A stretch of DNA of 64,000 bases from Betaproteobacteria bacterium (lineage in GTDB: Bacteria > Pseudomonadota > Gammaproteobacteria > Burkholderiales > UBA3065): NCBI GenBank assembly GCA_027490755.1, contig JAIXXL010000004.1, forward strand, positions 62,001 through 126,000. Direction: 5' to 3'. Shown piece after piece: positions 62,892-64,000 of the stretch; the first letter of the stretch is position 1; each line of letters begins with the position of its first letter. The notes under the pieces were generated by a model, which was not told the origin of the DNA, searched no databases, and saw only the letters and a program-made list of their open reading frames with translations. The translations under genes were made by a program, and so were the position numbers.

Positions 62892-64000
62892 TCAGTGCGC
62901 GGTGGCGCGCGCCGCGACGATCTGGTCCATCAGACGCAGCCCGGCGAACGCGTCCTTGGCGTAGAACACGCGGTCCGGCGCGGTGGTGTAGGCCTGCGAA
63001 CAATCCTGCTCGACGAACTTGCGGGTCAGCGCCGCGCCACCCAGGATGACCGGGATGTCGTAGCCCTCGCGCGCCATCTCCTCCAGGTTGTCCTTCATGA
63101 TCACCGTGCTCTTCACCAGCAGGCCACTCATGCCGATGGCGTCGGCGTTGTGCTGCTTGGCGGCCTCGAGCATATTGAGCAGCGGCTGCTTGATGCCAAG
63201 GTTGATCACCTTGTAGCCGTTGTTGGTGAGGATGATGTCGACCAGGTTCTTGCCGATGTCGTGTACGTCGCCCTTCACCGTCGCCAACACCAATATCCCC
63301 TTCTCCTGGCCCTCGATCCGCTCCATGAACGGCTCGAGGTAGGCCACCGCGGCCTTCATCGTCTCGGCGCTCTGCAGCACGAAGGGCAGTTGCATCTCGC
63401 CGGCGCCGAACAGCTCGCCCACCACCTTCATGCCGTCGAGCAGCAGGTCGTTGATGATGGCGAGCGGCGGGTAGGTCTTCATCGCCTCGGCAAGATCATC
63501 GCCCAGGCCCTGCTTGTCGCCGTCGATGATGCGCAGCTTGAGCACTTCCTCGATGGTGTCGGGGCGTGACTTGACCACGGCAGCGGTGGTGCGGTCCTTG
63601 AACTTGTCGACGAAGGTCAGCAACGGGTCGCCCGCATCCCAGCGGTTGAAGATGAGGTTCTCGGCGGAGACGCGCTCATCCTCGGCGATCTTGTGCAGCG
63701 GCATGATCTTGGCGACGTGGATGATCGCGGCGGTCATGCCGGCCTTCTCGGCGTGGGCCAGGAAGACCGAATTGAGCACGTGTCGCGCGGCCGGGTTGAG
63801 GCCAAAGCTGATGTTCGAGAGGCCGAGCATGACCTGGCACTCGGGCAGCTCGGCGCGGATGCGCTCGATCGCCTGCAGGGTCGCGATGCCGTGCTCGCGG
63901 TCGTCTTCCACACCGGTGCAGATGGTGAAGGTGAGCGGGTCGAACAGCAGATCCTCGGCCGGCAGGCCGTGCTGGTTGACGGCGAAGTCATACAGGCGGT
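62892..64000 (-). CDS. metH: Cobalamin-dependent methionine synthase MetH, C-terminal part (5' end outside window); lacks activation domain
   Basis: About 369 residues are visible; the frame is open to the window edge. It starts within the pterin (methyltetrahydrofolate) domain (LLFDPLTFTICTG, MLGLSNISFGLNPAARHVLNS), then a four-helix cap and the B12-binding domain with GDVHDIGKNLVDIIL (H of DxHxxG binds the cobalt), GMSGLLVKSTVIMK and VILGGAALTRKFVEQDC. The protein ends about 30 residues later (DQIVAARATAH), exactly where the SAM-binding activation domain would follow. That domain is encoded at 48989-49843. MetH makes methionine from homocysteine; the split must be compensated by a protein-protein contact. 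Confidence 0.92.
   Translation of the reverse strand, partial: RLYDFAVNQHGLPAEDLLFDPLTFTICTGVEDDREHGIATLQAIERIRAELPECQVMLGLSNISFGLNPAARHVLNSVFLAHAEKAGMTAAIIHVAKIMPLHKIAEDERVSAENLIFNRWDAGDPLLTFVDKFKDRTTAAVVKSRPDTIEEVLKLRIIDGDKQGLGDDLAEAMKTYPPLAIINDLLLDGMKVVGELFGAGEMQLPFVLQSAETMKAAVAYLEPFMERIEGQEKGILVLATVKGDVHDIGKNLVDIILTNNGYKVINLGIKQPLLNMLEAAKQHNADAIGMSGLLVKSTVIMKDNLEEMAREGYDIPVILGGAALTRKFVEQDCSQAYTTAPDRVFYAKDAFAGLRLMDQIVAARATAH

Overview
The window is a gene-dense, GC-rich chromosomal segment, almost certainly from a betaproteobacterium and most likely a member of the Rhodocyclales (Azoarcus/Thauera-like). The clues are a classical Gram-negative porin with an MNKKLLA-type signal, Mpl murein recycling ligase, the order TIGR02449 gene - zapA - 6S RNA, sigma-54 type flagellar promoters and a BtuM-like cobalamin transporter. 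No phage, insertion sequence, CRISPR array, rRNA or tRNA gene was seen. This is core genome with several small accessory modules: two toxin-antitoxin pairs, a HipA-like gene and a copper-uptake operon.

Layout. 1-3946: the end of a putative Na+/H+ antiporter, then an overlapping three-gene light-repair unit (cryptochrome/photolyase, DUF2256, iron-sulfur (6-4)-type photolyase). 4003-6632: fliK behind a sigma-54 promoter, and a TSUP permease. 6641-7298: 6S RNA, zapA and a small coiled-coil gene. 7304-10150: cobalamin riboswitch, TonB-dependent receptor and BtuM-like transporter. 10190-13121: moaA-mobA-moeA (molybdenum cofactor). 13160-15096: two HDOD proteins. 15171-24934: the complete flgBCDEFGHIJKL operon behind a good sigma-54 promoter, with flgA divergent. 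25953-28290: rpmE, an ArnT-like glycosyltransferase and a small cytochrome c. 28304-33038: a branched-chain amino acid type ABC transporter in which the binding protein is fused to the LivH permease. 33127-36839: OFA-family MFS transporter, Phd/VapC-like pair, porin. 36997-40163: HipA-like degenerate kinase, coaX, birA. 40207-42867: SOS-controlled lexA-imuA-imuB. 42935-44942: mpl directly downstream of a FitAB-like pair. 45165-48924: copper acquisition operon. 48989-49843: a free-standing methionine synthase activation domain. 49925-55284: operon of glutathione peroxidase, FAD oxidoreductase, DUF1365, Cfa-like methyltransferase and MFS transporter. 55413-56360: a divergent MerR-type regulator with a B12-binding domain (CarH/LitR type). 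56429-62365: leuS-lptE-holA-rdgB-hemW. 62362-64000: a small cysteine-rich secreted protein and the C-terminal part of metH, which ends without the activation domain.

How the genes connect. Cobalamin recurs: a B12 riboswitch controls uptake (TonB receptor plus BtuM-like protein with one cysteine at residue 78), B12 is used by a MetH split into two loci 13 kb apart, and B12 is probably the light-sensing chromophore of the MerR-type regulator. That regulator lies back to back with a lipid-modification and peroxide-defence operon resembling light/singlet-oxygen regulons of other bacteria; the two photolyases at the start of the window would fit the same response but are 50 kb away. The flagellar genes form one transcription unit of about 9.6 kb, plus separate fliK and flgA.

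Several small genes (DUF2256 at 2013-2186, TIGR02449 at 7119-7298) and the 6S RNA were found by direct reading. Start sites were chosen from stop/start overlaps, ribosome binding sites and family length, and are noted where uncertain. Family assignments come from motif recognition, not database searches.
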